DNA from: Flavobacterium reichenbachii
Lineage (GTDB): Bacteria > Bacteroidota > Bacteroidia > Flavobacteriales > Flavobacteriaceae
Reading direction: 5' to 3'
Assembly: GCF_002217435.1 (NCBI RefSeq)
Contig: NZ_MUHF01000001.1
Location: 354,066 to 418,065 of the forward strand
Length of the DNA: 64,000 nt
Part shown: one piece after another, positions 8,388 through 15,693 of the stretch
Position numbering within the stretch: the first letter of the stretch is position 1
Layout: the number at the start of each line of letters is the position of its first letter
Notes under the pieces: generated by a model
Told to the model about the DNA's origin: nothing
Seen by the model: only the letters and a program-made list of their open reading frames with translations
Databases searched by the model: none
Program-made: the position numbers and the translations under genes

Positions 8388-8531
8388 GTCATCGACAAAA
8401 CATTTATAGGGATTATATGTTGAGACTTTTTAAAGTTAATATAATCGGAGCCCTCATTCACGTTGCTGGAGCTAGTGATAGCCCTAATCTCATTCTTTAT
8501 GAATGTTTTGTCACAACCGAAGATGAGGGTT
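8388..8531 (+). ncRNA. structured, apparently pseudoknotted 5' leader or small RNA
   Basis: An 18-bp stem closes the element: 8394-8411 pairs with 8495-8512, including 11 perfect Watson-Crick pairs at its base and three G-U pairs further in. Inside it, GATTATAT (8411-8418) pairs with ATATAATC (8439-8446); both stems can use position 8411, so their junction is tight. A loop segment CCCTCAT (8451-8457) is complementary to ATGAGGG (8523-8529) outside P1, which would form a pseudoknot of 7 bp, up to 10 with wobble pairs. The 3' arm ends about 23 nt before the ATG at 8554, so the fold could control translation of that gene. It matches no riboswitch or housekeeping RNA class I can recall. It could also be an independent small RNA. 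Confidence 0.6.
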
Positions 8532-8553
8532 TCGTGCGTTTAATATTTTCAGA

Positions 8554-8835
8554 ATGACAAAAGAAAATCAAAAAACACACCGCGATGTAATGCGGTCAGT
8601 AGCTATTTTCCTTTCAAACTTAAGCTTTGAAGGCGATTTTAAAAAACAACCTGTGTATTTGCAAGAAATGTTCGAATTATTGCTCGAAACAGAATTTGGA
8701 AACGATCTCATTCTAAGGCAGAAAATGTTAAGCTGTCTTAAAACCAGCAGAGATTTGGTTAAAGTTTTATCTCAATTCACAGACAAGCAAATTCAAAAAG
8801 CTTGCGATAATGTAACAATGGTAAAAGCTATTTAA
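8554..8835 (+). CDS. small all-helical hypothetical protein behind structured leader
   Basis: A 93-residue cytoplasmic protein, predicted mostly alpha-helical from its heptad-like pattern of leucines and charged residues (MFELLLETEFGNDL, LVKVLSQFTDKQIQKA). No signal peptide, membrane segment or metal motif is visible and I do not recognise the family. Its interest lies in context: a consensus promoter and a 140-nt structured leader lie upstream, and a strong terminator follows within 30 bp, so this is a self-contained transcription unit whose expression is probably controlled by the RNA fold. Confidence 0.65.
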   Translation: MTKENQKTHRDVMRSVAIFLSNLSFEGDFKKQPVYLQEMFELLLETEFGNDLILRQKMLSCLKTSRDLVKVLSQFTDKQIQKACDNVTMVKAI

Positions 8836-8860
8836 GGTTTTTATTATTTTTTTAAAATTG

Positions 8861-8889
8861 AAAAGCTCCGGTATTGCGGAGCTTTTTTT
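8861..8889 (+). terminator. intrinsic terminator of the leader-RNA/small-protein unit
   Basis: A 10-bp GC-rich stem (AAAAGCTCCG at 8861-8870 with CGGAGCTTTT at 8877-8886), a 6-nt loop and a T-run to 8889, 26 bp after the stop codon. Confidence 0.9.
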
Positions 8890-8941
8890 GTTCAATATAT
8901 AACTATAAAAAATCATTGTTTTTTAATTATAATTCCATGCA

Positions 8942-9044
8942 GATAGCGCGGATTTGCAATCCGTGCCCTCAAAGTTGCTCACGTTTTCTAAGTAAATAAA
9001 TTATGGAATATTATTGTGTGCATGGATTGCAAATCCGCGCTATC
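8942..9044. repeat. 103-bp MITE-like palindromic repeat, copy 1
   Basis: The ends are a perfect 21-bp inverted repeat beginning GATAGCGCGGATTTGCAATC. The centre contains CTCAAAGTTGCTCACG and an AT-rich part. An almost identical 103-bp copy lies at 9638-9740 in the same orientation, so the pair brackets the gene at 9095-9550. There is no coding capacity. It resembles dispersed palindromes mobilised by REP-type transposases, but no transposase is in the window. Confidence 0.8.
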
Positions 9045-9094
9045 GTCGCGTATTGTCGTTTTCTATATCTGCGCGATTGGGTTGTTTTTTGAAA

Positions 9095-9550
9095 TTATAT
9101 TTTTTCTAGTTCTACTGCTTCTTCAAAATATTTTTTGAATTTCTCAGACACTTGTTCGTTTTTGAATTTGATGATTGTATATGAGCTGTCAAATGCAATA
9201 ATTTCTAGTGCAGCGTTTTGTATTTGAAAATTTCCATTTTTCCAAATCATATCATTTCCTTCAGCATAAGGCAAATCATTTTCGTCGATTAAAATTACTT
9301 CACTTTTTGGAAAACCAGATATTACGCCCCAGATAAATTGTGTGTGGCAACTGAGAATTTCTTTAAATTCAGAACTTGATAAAATAAAGAAATCGTGGTC
9401 GTGGTTAATTGGTAAAATCTTATCAGATATAAAATCTAAATCACTTATTACCCAATTAAAATCTTCAATTTCGTCTAGAATTGGTTTTAATAATTCTTTT
9501 AAGTCGGTATGGAAATCTAGTTTTTTTGTATTTCGAATAATCCAATTCAT
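9095..9550 (-). CDS. hypothetical protein flanked by twin repeats
   Basis: A 151-residue soluble, acidic protein, rich in aspartate, glutamate and aromatic residues (DEIEDFNWVISDLDF, NHDHDFFILSSSEFKE). No signal peptide or known catalytic motif is visible. Small acidic mixed alpha/beta proteins like this include many polymorphic-toxin immunity proteins and stand-alone genomic-island proteins, but I have no specific match, so that is only a suggestion. It stands alone between two same-orientation 103-bp repeats, a position consistent with acquisition as a unit or with repeat insertion around it. Confidence 0.6.
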   Translation of the reverse strand: MNWIIRNTKKLDFHTDLKELLKPILDEIEDFNWVISDLDFISDKILPINHDHDFFILSSSEFKEILSCHTQFIWGVISGFPKSEVILIDENDLPYAEGNDMIWKNGNFQIQNAALEIIAFDSSYTIIKFKNEQVSEKFKKYFEEAVELEKI

Positions 9551-9637
9551 TTTTAATCGTGTTTAATTCCTTTGCTAAAAATAATTAATTTTATCGATTA
9601 AAATTATTCATAAAAGTAACTGTAAAGATATCACAAT

Positions 9638-9740
9638 GAGAGCGTGGATTTGCAATGCGTGCTCTCAAAGTTGCTCACGTTTTCTAAGTAAATAAATTAT
9701 GGAATATTGTTGTGGGCACGGATTGCAAATCGGCGCTATC
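9638..9740. repeat. 103-bp MITE-like palindromic repeat, copy 2
   Basis: Same length and orientation as the copy at 8942-9044. The interior CTCAAAGTTGCTCACGTTTT and the following AT-rich tract are the same. The terminal arms have diverged (left arm begins GAGAGCGTGGATTTGCAATG; the right arm reads CGGCGCTATC instead of CCGCGCTATC), so the terminal palindrome is imperfect here. Confidence 0.8.
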
Positions 9741-9751
9741 GTCGTTGTAAG

Positions 9752-9805
9752 GAATTATCTAATTGACAAATTCCCTAATTATCTAATTAAAACATTCTCC
9801 AATTA
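9752..9805. repeat. partial copy of the AATTAGATAATTTGTCAATT repeat family
   Basis: This contains ATTATCTAATTGACAAATT and a second ATTATCTAATT, matching the arms of the larger inverted elements at 14517-14668 and 16535-16716. It abuts the stop codon of the LytTR regulator gene, as the larger copies abut other stop codons. Only one arm is present. Confidence 0.55.
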
Positions 9806-10510
9806 AAAAAAACTATCCAATAAAATCTGATATTTCCTTCCCACGGGAATAATTTCCGCATTACTCATGGTTAAGGTTTTGTAGGTTACAGTGGTGATTT
9901 CGCGCGTGTTTACAATGTAGGAGCGATGTACTTGTATGAAATCGGCATTGTCAATTTCGTCGTTTATACTGGCAAGAGAGCCGTATATTATAGTTGGAGA
10001 TTTTAGTCTTGTGCTGTACAGCTTCATATAATTGCCAAGACTTTCTATATAAATAATATCACTCAGGAGAATGTCAATCATTTGACCGTTGGCGCGGTAC
10101 GAAAGAACTTTTCCGCAGGCATTATTTTCTTTTTTTGCATTATTTCCAGAATAAAAAGTCTTTGCTTTTTCGATAGCTTTAGAGAATTTTTCAAACGAAA
10201 TAGGTTTCATCAAATAATCTATTGCATCATTTTGATAAGCAGAAAGCGCAAAATCAGAATAAGCAGTCGTAACAATTGTTAGCGGGCGATTGGGTTGGGA
10301 TTCCATTAGTTCAACACCCGAAATTACCGGCATATTTATATCCAGAAAAATAATGTCGTATTTGTTTTCATTCAGCATTTTTAGTGCTTCCATACCGCTA
10401 AAAGCACTTCCGGAATGTTCCAGATCGTCAAATTTGGCAATGTGCGATGCGAGCGCCTTATGTGCAGGCGACTCATCGTCTATGATCAGACAACGGTAGG
10501 TAAATTCCAT
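9803..10510 (-). CDS. LytTR-family response regulator
   Basis: A 235-residue two-domain regulator. Residues 1-120 form a receiver domain: the acidic pair is in LIIDDE, the phospho-accepting aspartate in IIFLDINMP, and the conserved lysine in YLMKPISFEKF. The C-terminal domain has LytTR features (ILLSDIIYIESLGNYMKLY, then QVHRSYIVNT and VGRKYQILL). Such proteins bind paired direct repeats about two helical turns apart. The gene overlaps the histidine kinase gene by 25 bp, so the two are translated together. A 20-bp-periodic repeat at 11542-11576 is its likely operator. Confidence 0.9.
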   Translation of the reverse strand: MEFTYRCLIIDDESPAHKALASHIAKFDDLEHSGSAFSGMEALKMLNENKYDIIFLDINMPVISGVELMESQPNRPLTIVTTAYSDFALSAYQNDAIDYLMKPISFEKFSKAIEKAKTFYSGNNAKKENNACGKVLSYRANGQMIDILLSDIIYIESLGNYMKLYSTRLKSPTIIYGSLASINDEIDNADFIQVHRSYIVNTREITTVTYKTLTMSNAEIIPVGRKYQILLDSFF

Positions 10511-11481
10511 ATGCTTAATTTTACTGTAAAAATACCTTTTTCTTTCTTGCAGGTAAACTCATGTTTTATTCCGTATACTTCTAATCGTCTTTTTAGATTC
10601 TCAATTCCGATTCCGGTGCTCGAAAGTCTTGAACCCGATTCCAGAAAATTGTTTTTTAAGGTAAAAGTCAGATTGCGGCATTTTAGTTTTAAATCCAGTT
10701 TTATAAAAGGTTCCGGCATTTCGGCAGAAAATTTAACTGCATTTTCTACCAGTGGTAAAAAGAACAAAGGCGGTATTTCAAAATCCTCAAAAGCGCCTTC
10801 GTAATTTTGGGTTATAAGAAGTCTTTCGTTTCTAAACCTGTAATATTCCATGTATTTTTTAATGAAATCTATTTCTTCACCTACAAAAACAAAATCTTTT
10901 TTGGTTGCTTCAATCTGATAACGCAAAAGGTCTGAAAGATTCAAAATCCTGTCCGGAAGTTTATCCGGCTCCGATAAGGATTCTCCGTACAAATTGTTCA
11001 TGGCATTCAACAAAAAATGCGGATTTAACTGCTGTTTTAAAAACGAAAGTTCAGACTTGAAATTCATAATATCCTTATCAGTCTGCATTACTTTTTTTGT
11101 AATTACGATATGAATAAAATAAAAGAAGGTTCCATTTATGATAAGCGATAAAATCTGCAGGGTTTTTAAATCTCCAAGTCCTGCCAAAGGAAAAAACCAA
11201 TTCATAAAAAAATAGAAAGAAGTCCAATAAACAAAAAGCAGGATTATAAATGTTTTAAACTTTTTTTGAAATAAAAAAGGCTTAATAATGAATATGTTAA
11301 ATATGGTGATCCAGATAATACACGGAAAATACCCGGAAGCTATTTTACAGAGAATATAACTCCAGCTGTGCCCGTCTAATTTTATTTCGTCATAAACACA
11401 AGCCAAAATAATTGCGTAAATAAGCGCATTTACGATAAGGTTTCGAAGAATAAAGTTCTGATAAATTTTGAGAATTGTCAT
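10486..11481 (-). CDS. LytS-type sensor histidine kinase
   Basis: A 331-residue inner-membrane kinase. The N-terminal 130 residues hold four transmembrane helices with very short loops and no extracellular sensor domain. The His_kinase domain follows, with the phospho-accepting histidine in LKQQLNPHFLLNAMNNL and the N box/ATP-lid in LPLVENAVKF and STGIGIENLKRRL. The partner regulator overlaps its 3' end. Kinases of this kind in Bacteroidetes sense membrane state or small ligands that are mostly unknown. The promoter must lie in the 175-bp divergent region shared with the beta-barrel gene. Confidence 0.9.
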   Translation of the reverse strand: MTILKIYQNFILRNLIVNALIYAIILACVYDEIKLDGHSWSYILCKIASGYFPCIIWITIFNIFIIKPFLFQKKFKTFIILLFVYWTSFYFFMNWFFPLAGLGDLKTLQILSLIINGTFFYFIHIVITKKVMQTDKDIMNFKSELSFLKQQLNPHFLLNAMNNLYGESLSEPDKLPDRILNLSDLLRYQIEATKKDFVFVGEEIDFIKKYMEYYRFRNERLLITQNYEGAFEDFEIPPLFFLPLVENAVKFSAEMPEPFIKLDLKLKCRNLTFTLKNNFLESGSRLSSTGIGIENLKRRLEVYGIKHEFTCKKEKGIFTVKLSIWNLPTVV

Positions 11482-11541
11482 AACGGCAAAATTAGGGTAA
11501 TATTATAGTTTATAGCAATTTGAAGTATAAAAATTATACGA

Positions 11542-11576
11542 ACGCCATTGGTATAAATCATACGCCATTGGTATAA
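11542..11576 (+). promoter_or_regulatory. candidate LytTR operator, two direct repeats
   Basis: ACGCCATTGGTATAA occurs at 11542-11556 and again, identical, at 11562-11576, exactly 20 bp apart. LytTR regulators bind two direct repeats about two turns apart on one DNA face. The site lies between the divergent kinase gene and the outer-membrane protein gene at 11657, so it could control either or both. The link to the adjacent regulator is inferred from this geometry and position. Confidence 0.6.
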
Positions 11577-11656
11577 TTATACTATTATAATAGAAGCTTC
11601 TAGATTACTTTTGAACCGCATTTTGACCATCATCCAAAACAAATTATTCGCCCTTT

Positions 11657-12637
11657 ATGAGAAAAAAAATCATTTCTGTATTATTTATATGTACTGCTTT
11701 GCATACTATGGCTCAGGAAAAAGAACCTGCTATGAAAACATTAGGTAAAGCCATAACAGAAAAATTCCCGACCACGAGAACTTTTGATGTGCAGTACGAG
11801 CAGTTAGGTCCTGCAGATTATAGTTCAAAACTTTTTGGAAATCAATTTGAGAAAGGAAGAATAGAAAGTCATAATCGTGTAAAAGCAGCTTTTAATATGC
11901 CATTTTTTACTTCAGAATCCAGGCGGTTTGTACTGACAAGTTCGCTTCGTTATAAATATGAATCGTATGATTTTGGAAACGTTTACAATTACAATTCTGC
12001 AGTAACTTATAAAAAAGAAAGAGAAGAATTTCATTATTTTGCCGCAGCTTTGAGTGCAACTTATATCTCGACGCTTTTTAATAAACCTATTATTTACAAT
12101 GCCACAGCATCAGTTGATGGAAATGAAGATAATGTACAGCGTGTAAAAGGTTTTGTAAGTGCCAGTCTGGTTTTAAAAAGAACAGCCAATACTACAATTA
12201 CCGTTGGGGTTTTGGGACTGCTGGATCCTTCCTCTATTGTTCCGATAACGCCGCTTTTTACCTATAACCATAAATTTGAAAACTCAAAATGGGATTTTGA
12301 TTTTATTCTTCCGCAGCGATTTTTATTCAGAAGACAATTGCTGGAAAACGGACGTCTTGGCATCGGAACGGAGTTGAATACTGAAAATTTTTATATCAAT
12401 GTTGACTCGCCGGGTTCGAAAGGTGTTTATGAGCTGAACCAGCTGGAATTAAAGACTGGCATTACATATGAATATCACTTTACTCCAAAATTAATAGGAA
12501 CAATTAAGGGAGGGATAAATAATATTTTGAGTGTACGTGTAACAGAAAGGGGAGAACGAACGTCTAATTATGTATATGATCATAAAGAAGATGCTCAAGG
12601 TTATTTTAGATTTGGACTTTCGTACAATCCGTTTTAG
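11657..12637 (+). CDS. outer-membrane beta-barrel protein (DUF6268-like)
   Basis: A 326-residue exported protein with a signal peptide (cleavage-like HTMAQ near residue 20). After a short linker, the sequence alternates hydrophobic and polar residues in strand-length blocks separated by turns (SRRFVLTSSLRYKYESYDF, LGIGTELNTENFYINV) and ends FRFGLSYNPF, with a terminal aromatic as in outer-membrane barrels. It resembles the DUF6268 barrel family. The direct-repeat site upstream and the divergent LytS/LytTR genes suggest it is the pathway's main target. Substrate or function unknown. Confidence 0.7.
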   Translation: MRKKIISVLFICTALHTMAQEKEPAMKTLGKAITEKFPTTRTFDVQYEQLGPADYSSKLFGNQFEKGRIESHNRVKAAFNMPFFTSESRRFVLTSSLRYKYESYDFGNVYNYNSAVTYKKEREEFHYFAAALSATYISTLFNKPIIYNATASVDGNEDNVQRVKGFVSASLVLKRTANTTITVGVLGLLDPSSIVPITPLFTYNHKFENSKWDFDFILPQRFLFRRQLLENGRLGIGTELNTENFYINVDSPGSKGVYELNQLELKTGITYEYHFTPKLIGTIKGGINNILSVRVTERGERTSNYVYDHKEDAQGYFRFGLSYNPF

Positions 12638-12674
12638 AAAAATCGTTTAAAAAATAGTATTAAATTATAAGATC

Positions 12675-12884
12675 ATGGTGGAAGTTTTTAAAACAAACGT
12701 TCAGAGAATAATCGATACCAATTATATTATCGCGGTTATTAAAAGACAGTTTCCGGCTTATAAAATCAATTTTGATTTAGAAGACTGCGATAAAATATTA
12801 CGTGTCGAAGGTATAGATTTACAGTCTAATTATATTATAGAATATGTAAACTGTCTCGGATATATATGTGTTAAATTAGAATAA
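12675..12884 (+). CDS. small HMA-like fold protein lacking the metal motif
   Basis: A 69-residue protein, 37 bp after the barrel gene on the same strand. The pattern FKTNVQRI...INFDLEDCDKILRVEG...IIEYVNCLGYICVKLE resembles the beta-alpha-beta-beta-alpha-beta layout of heavy-metal-associated domains, but the N-terminal CxxC metal site is missing. I recall similar small uncharacterised proteins in other flavobacteria. It may be co-transcribed with the gene before it. Function unknown. Confidence 0.6.
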   Translation: MVEVFKTNVQRIIDTNYIIAVIKRQFPAYKINFDLEDCDKILRVEGIDLQSNYIIEYVNCLGYICVKLE

Positions 12885-12971
12885 TAGATTATGATAAATT
12901 TTATTGTTTCTTGCTTTTTACTGTTGTTGGAACAGTTTTAAAAGTGTCTTAGGATTGTGCGCATTATTTTT

Positions 12972-12979
12972 TAATTTTG
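12972..12979 (+). promoter_or_regulatory. -7 element before the SulP gene
   Basis: TAATTTTG (TAnnTTTG consensus), only 7 nt before the ATG at 12987. A start point 5-8 nt downstream would give an almost leaderless message, unless the second in-frame ATG at 12996 is used. Confidence 0.45.
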
Positions 12980-12986
12980 TGCTCTT

Positions 12987-14516
12987 ATGAAAAAAATGCT
13001 CCAACTCTTTGATTTTACTCAAAAAGTCAACTACAAAAACGAAATTTTAGCTGGTCTGACTGTCGCAATGACAATGATTCCTGAGTCATTATCATTTGCT
13101 ATTTTGGCAGGGTTTCCGCCTTTGGTTGGTTTATATGCGGCCTTTATAGCCGGTTTGGTAACTGCAGTTTTTGGAGGCAGACCCGGAATGATTTCCGGCG
13201 GTGCAGGCGCAACAGTTATTGTATTAATTGCGCTGATGAAGTCGCACGGTATAGAATATGTTTTTGCAGCCGTAGCCCTTGGCGGCGTTGTACAAATATG
13301 TATCGGACTTTTTAAACTCGGAAAATTTATCAGATTAGTGCCTCAGCCTGTTATGTTTGGTTTTGTAAACGGACTTGCCGTTGTGATTTTTATGTCGCAA
13401 TTGGAGCAGTTTAAAACTATTGTAAACGGACAAATAACGTGGCTTACAGGAACTCCTCTTTATATTATGCTGGGGTTGGTTTTGCTTACAATTGGCATTG
13501 TATTACTTTTTCCTAAAATCACAAAAGCAGTTCCGGCATCTTTGGTCGCCATTATGGTGGTTTTTGCCCTTGTTTTAGTTTTTAATATTGATACCAAAAC
13601 AGTTCAGGATATTGCGTCTGTTCAAGGCGGATTTCCTCCTTTTCATATTCCTAATATTCCAATTTCATTTGAAACATTCAAAATTATATTTCCGTATTCA
13701 GTAATCGTTGCGGCAGTTGGTCTTACAGAAGGTTTGCTTACGCTGAATTTAGTCGATGAAATTACCGGAACACGCGGTAACAGTAACAGAGAATGTATTG
13801 CACAAGGTGGATCTAATATTTTAAACGGTTTCTTTTTTGGAATGGGCGGATGCCCGATGATTGCCCAGACTTTAGTCAATCTTGGTGCGGGTTCCAGAGC
13901 CAGACTTTCCGGGATTATTGCTTCGCTGACCATTCTGATAATTATACTTTTTGGAGCGCCTGTAATTGGAAAATTACCCATGGCTGCTTTGGTTGGTGTA
14001 ATGATGATGGTGGCCATTACTACTTTTGAATGGGCGAGTTTTAAAGTTATTAATAAAATGCCGAGACATGATATTTTTGTTGGGATTTTGGTAGCTGTAG
14101 TCACCATCTTATTGCATAATCTGGCTTTGGCAGTTCTGATTGGTGTGATTATTTCGGCTTTGGTTTTTGCCTGGGAAAGTGCTAAAAGAATCCGTGCTAG
14201 ACATTTTATAGATGAGAATGGGATAAAACATTATGAAATTTACGGACCATTATTTTTCGGTTCGATAGCTGCTTTTTTTGAAAAATTTGATATTCAGAAT
14301 GATCCAATTCATGTCATTATAGATTTTAAAGAAAGCCGCGTTTCCGACATGTCGGCGATTGAAGCTTTAAATAATCTGACTAAAAAATACAATCAGTTAA
14401 ATAAGGTTGTCGAATTAAAACATTTAAGCGAAGACTGCAGGCAATTACTCAAAAATGCCGATGCAGTTATTAAAGTAAATATTATTGAAGATCCTACTTA
14501 TAAAGTGGTTTCTTAG
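12987..14516 (+). CDS. SulP-family inorganic anion transporter
   Basis: A 509-residue inner-membrane transporter with the SulP order: about ten to twelve helices containing the family signature (MTMIPESLSFAILAGFPPLV, then GLYAAF) and repeated glycine-rich segments, followed by a cytoplasmic STAS domain from about residue 420 (HVIIDFKESRVSDMSAIEAL). SulP proteins carry sulfate, bicarbonate, oxalate or chloride by symport or exchange. No sulfate-assimilation or carbonic-anhydrase gene is adjacent to hint at the substrate. Start ATG 12987; ATG 12996 is an alternative. The stop codon is directly followed by an inverted-repeat element. Confidence 0.92.
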   Translation: MKKMLQLFDFTQKVNYKNEILAGLTVAMTMIPESLSFAILAGFPPLVGLYAAFIAGLVTAVFGGRPGMISGGAGATVIVLIALMKSHGIEYVFAAVALGGVVQICIGLFKLGKFIRLVPQPVMFGFVNGLAVVIFMSQLEQFKTIVNGQITWLTGTPLYIMLGLVLLTIGIVLLFPKITKAVPASLVAIMVVFALVLVFNIDTKTVQDIASVQGGFPPFHIPNIPISFETFKIIFPYSVIVAAVGLTEGLLTLNLVDEITGTRGNSNRECIAQGGSNILNGFFFGMGGCPMIAQTLVNLGAGSRARLSGIIASLTILIIILFGAPVIGKLPMAALVGVMMMVAITTFEWASFKVINKMPRHDIFVGILVAVVTILLHNLALAVLIGVIISALVFAWESAKRIRARHFIDENGIKHYEIYGPLFFGSIAAFFEKFDIQNDPIHVIIDFKESRVSDMSAIEALNNLTKKYNQLNKVVELKHLSEDCRQLLKNADAVIKVNIIEDPTYKVVS

Positions 14517-14668
14517 AATTAGATAATTTGTCAATTAGAAAATTAGATAATGTGTCAATTAGATAATTGATGTGGTAATCCGGCAGTTTTTAAAACTTGT
14601 TGAATTTACTGCGTATACAGACAATCAATATCATTATCTAATTACCAAATTGACAAATTATCTAATTG
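14517..14668. repeat. composite inverted-repeat element, copy A
   Basis: The left arm begins immediately after the SulP stop and carries AATTAGATAATTTGTCAATT followed by near-repeats; the right arm (14632-14668) is its reverse complement. The middle, CCGGCAGTTTTTAAAACTTG, is a degraded form of the CCCGACAGG...TGTCGGG hairpin found intact in the copy at 16535-16716. The two elements are clearly related. Confidence 0.7.
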
Positions 14669-14684
14669 TAAAGATTGATTTTTG

Positions 14685-14692
14685 TAACTTTG
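14685..14692 (+). promoter_or_regulatory. -7 element before the AraC-type gene
   Basis: TAACTTTG matches TAnnTTTG and lies only 4 nt before the ATG at 14697; a TTG at 14666-14668 is 16 bp upstream. The arrangement predicts a leaderless message starting at or beside the ATG, or a later start codon. Confidence 0.45.
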
Positions 14693-14696
14693 TAAA

Positions 14697-15605
14697 ATGA
14701 AGCTGACAGAAACTCTAGAAGATTTTTACACAATCAAAGTAAATGGAATGCCCGAGAATCTTAGAAAAGAGATCGGACATTTTAATGTTTTTAAACTCGA
14801 TGATTTTGTTGGGAATACCTGTAAACCATTTCCTTACACCCGAAAAGACTTTTATAAGATTAGTTTAATCATCGGAAAAAATAAAGTGCATTACGCAGAT
14901 AAAATTGTCGAGATTGAAGATCAGGCTTTATTTTTTGCAAATCCGCAGATTCCCTACAATTGGGAACAGATTGACGAGAATCAAACCGGTTTTTTCTGCA
15001 TTTTTACGGATGCCTTTTTTAGCCAATATGGACATTTAAAAGAATATCCTTTATTTCAGCCCGGTGGAAATCCGATTGTGCCTATTTCAAGAGAATTGGC
15101 CGAATCGCTAAAAGTGGTTTATTTAAAAATGTTTGATGAAATCAATTCTGATTACGCTTTTAAATATGATGTACTTCGAAACTTAGTTTTCGAAATTATT
15201 CACTTAGCATTAAAAACACAAACTGTAACTACTTCATTATACAGTAAGTCAAATGCTACAATTAGAATTTCTTCTTTGTTTTTAGAATTGTTAGAACGCC
15301 AGTTTCCGATAGAATCAATTTCCCAGCAAGTCAATTTTCGCTCGCCTTCAGATTATGCAAGTCAGTTAAATGTTCATGTAAATCATTTGAATAAAGCCTT
15401 AAAAGAAACCACCGGAAAAACTACTTCGCAGATTATTTCTGAAAGAATTGTTCAGGAGGCCATGATTTTACTGAAACAAACCAATTGGAATATTAACGAA
15501 ATTGCCTGGTGTTTGGGCTTTGAAGAATTATCTCATTTTATTAATTTTTTCAAGAAAAATGTACAAGTTTCGCCAAAAACATATCGCGTAACCGAAATTG
15601 TTTGA
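14697..15605 (+). CDS. AraC-family transcriptional regulator
   Basis: A 302-residue regulator. The N-terminal 180 residues form a cupin-like sensing domain (HYADKIVEIEDQALFFANP, IPYNWEQ). The C-terminal 100 residues have the two helix-turn-helix units of AraC proteins: LNVHVNHLNKALKETTGKT and INEIAWCLGFEELSHFINFF, ending FKKNVQVSPKTYR. Regulators of this subgroup often control a neighbouring oxidoreductase; here the short-chain dehydrogenase gene starts 88 bp downstream on the same strand with its own -7 element. That link is inference. Confidence 0.9.
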   Translation: MKLTETLEDFYTIKVNGMPENLRKEIGHFNVFKLDDFVGNTCKPFPYTRKDFYKISLIIGKNKVHYADKIVEIEDQALFFANPQIPYNWEQIDENQTGFFCIFTDAFFSQYGHLKEYPLFQPGGNPIVPISRELAESLKVVYLKMFDEINSDYAFKYDVLRNLVFEIIHLALKTQTVTTSLYSKSNATIRISSLFLELLERQFPIESISQQVNFRSPSDYASQLNVHVNHLNKALKETTGKTTSQIISERIVQEAMILLKQTNWNINEIAWCLGFEELSHFINFFKKNVQVSPKTYRVTEIV

Positions 15606-15657
15606 TTTTCGTAACTTCTGATTTGATTGCTTTAATTTTTATCTTCTATTTCCGACA

Positions 15658-15665
15658 TATCTTTG
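15658..15665 (+). promoter_or_regulatory. -7 element before the short-chain dehydrogenase gene
   Basis: TATCTTTG, a TAnnTTTG match, 28 nt before the ATG at 15694. No good -33 TTG is seen, which would fit an activator-dependent promoter. Confidence 0.45.
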
Positions 15666-15693
15666 TACCATCATTTAATTTAAAAATAAAATC

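Noticed and set aside
8388..8531. 6S RNA, SRP RNA or a known riboswitch
   Set aside because: Length and stems do not match SRP or 6S layouts, and the boxes of cobalamin, TPP, SAM or preQ1 riboswitches are absent by eye; kept as unassigned.
8942..9740. CRISPR array
   Set aside because: Only two copies of a long palindromic repeat 593 bp apart with a gene between; no regular spacers and no cas genes in the window.
13643..14107. Leftward 154-codon frame inside the SulP gene
   Set aside because: Antisense shadow of the conserved SulP membrane domain.
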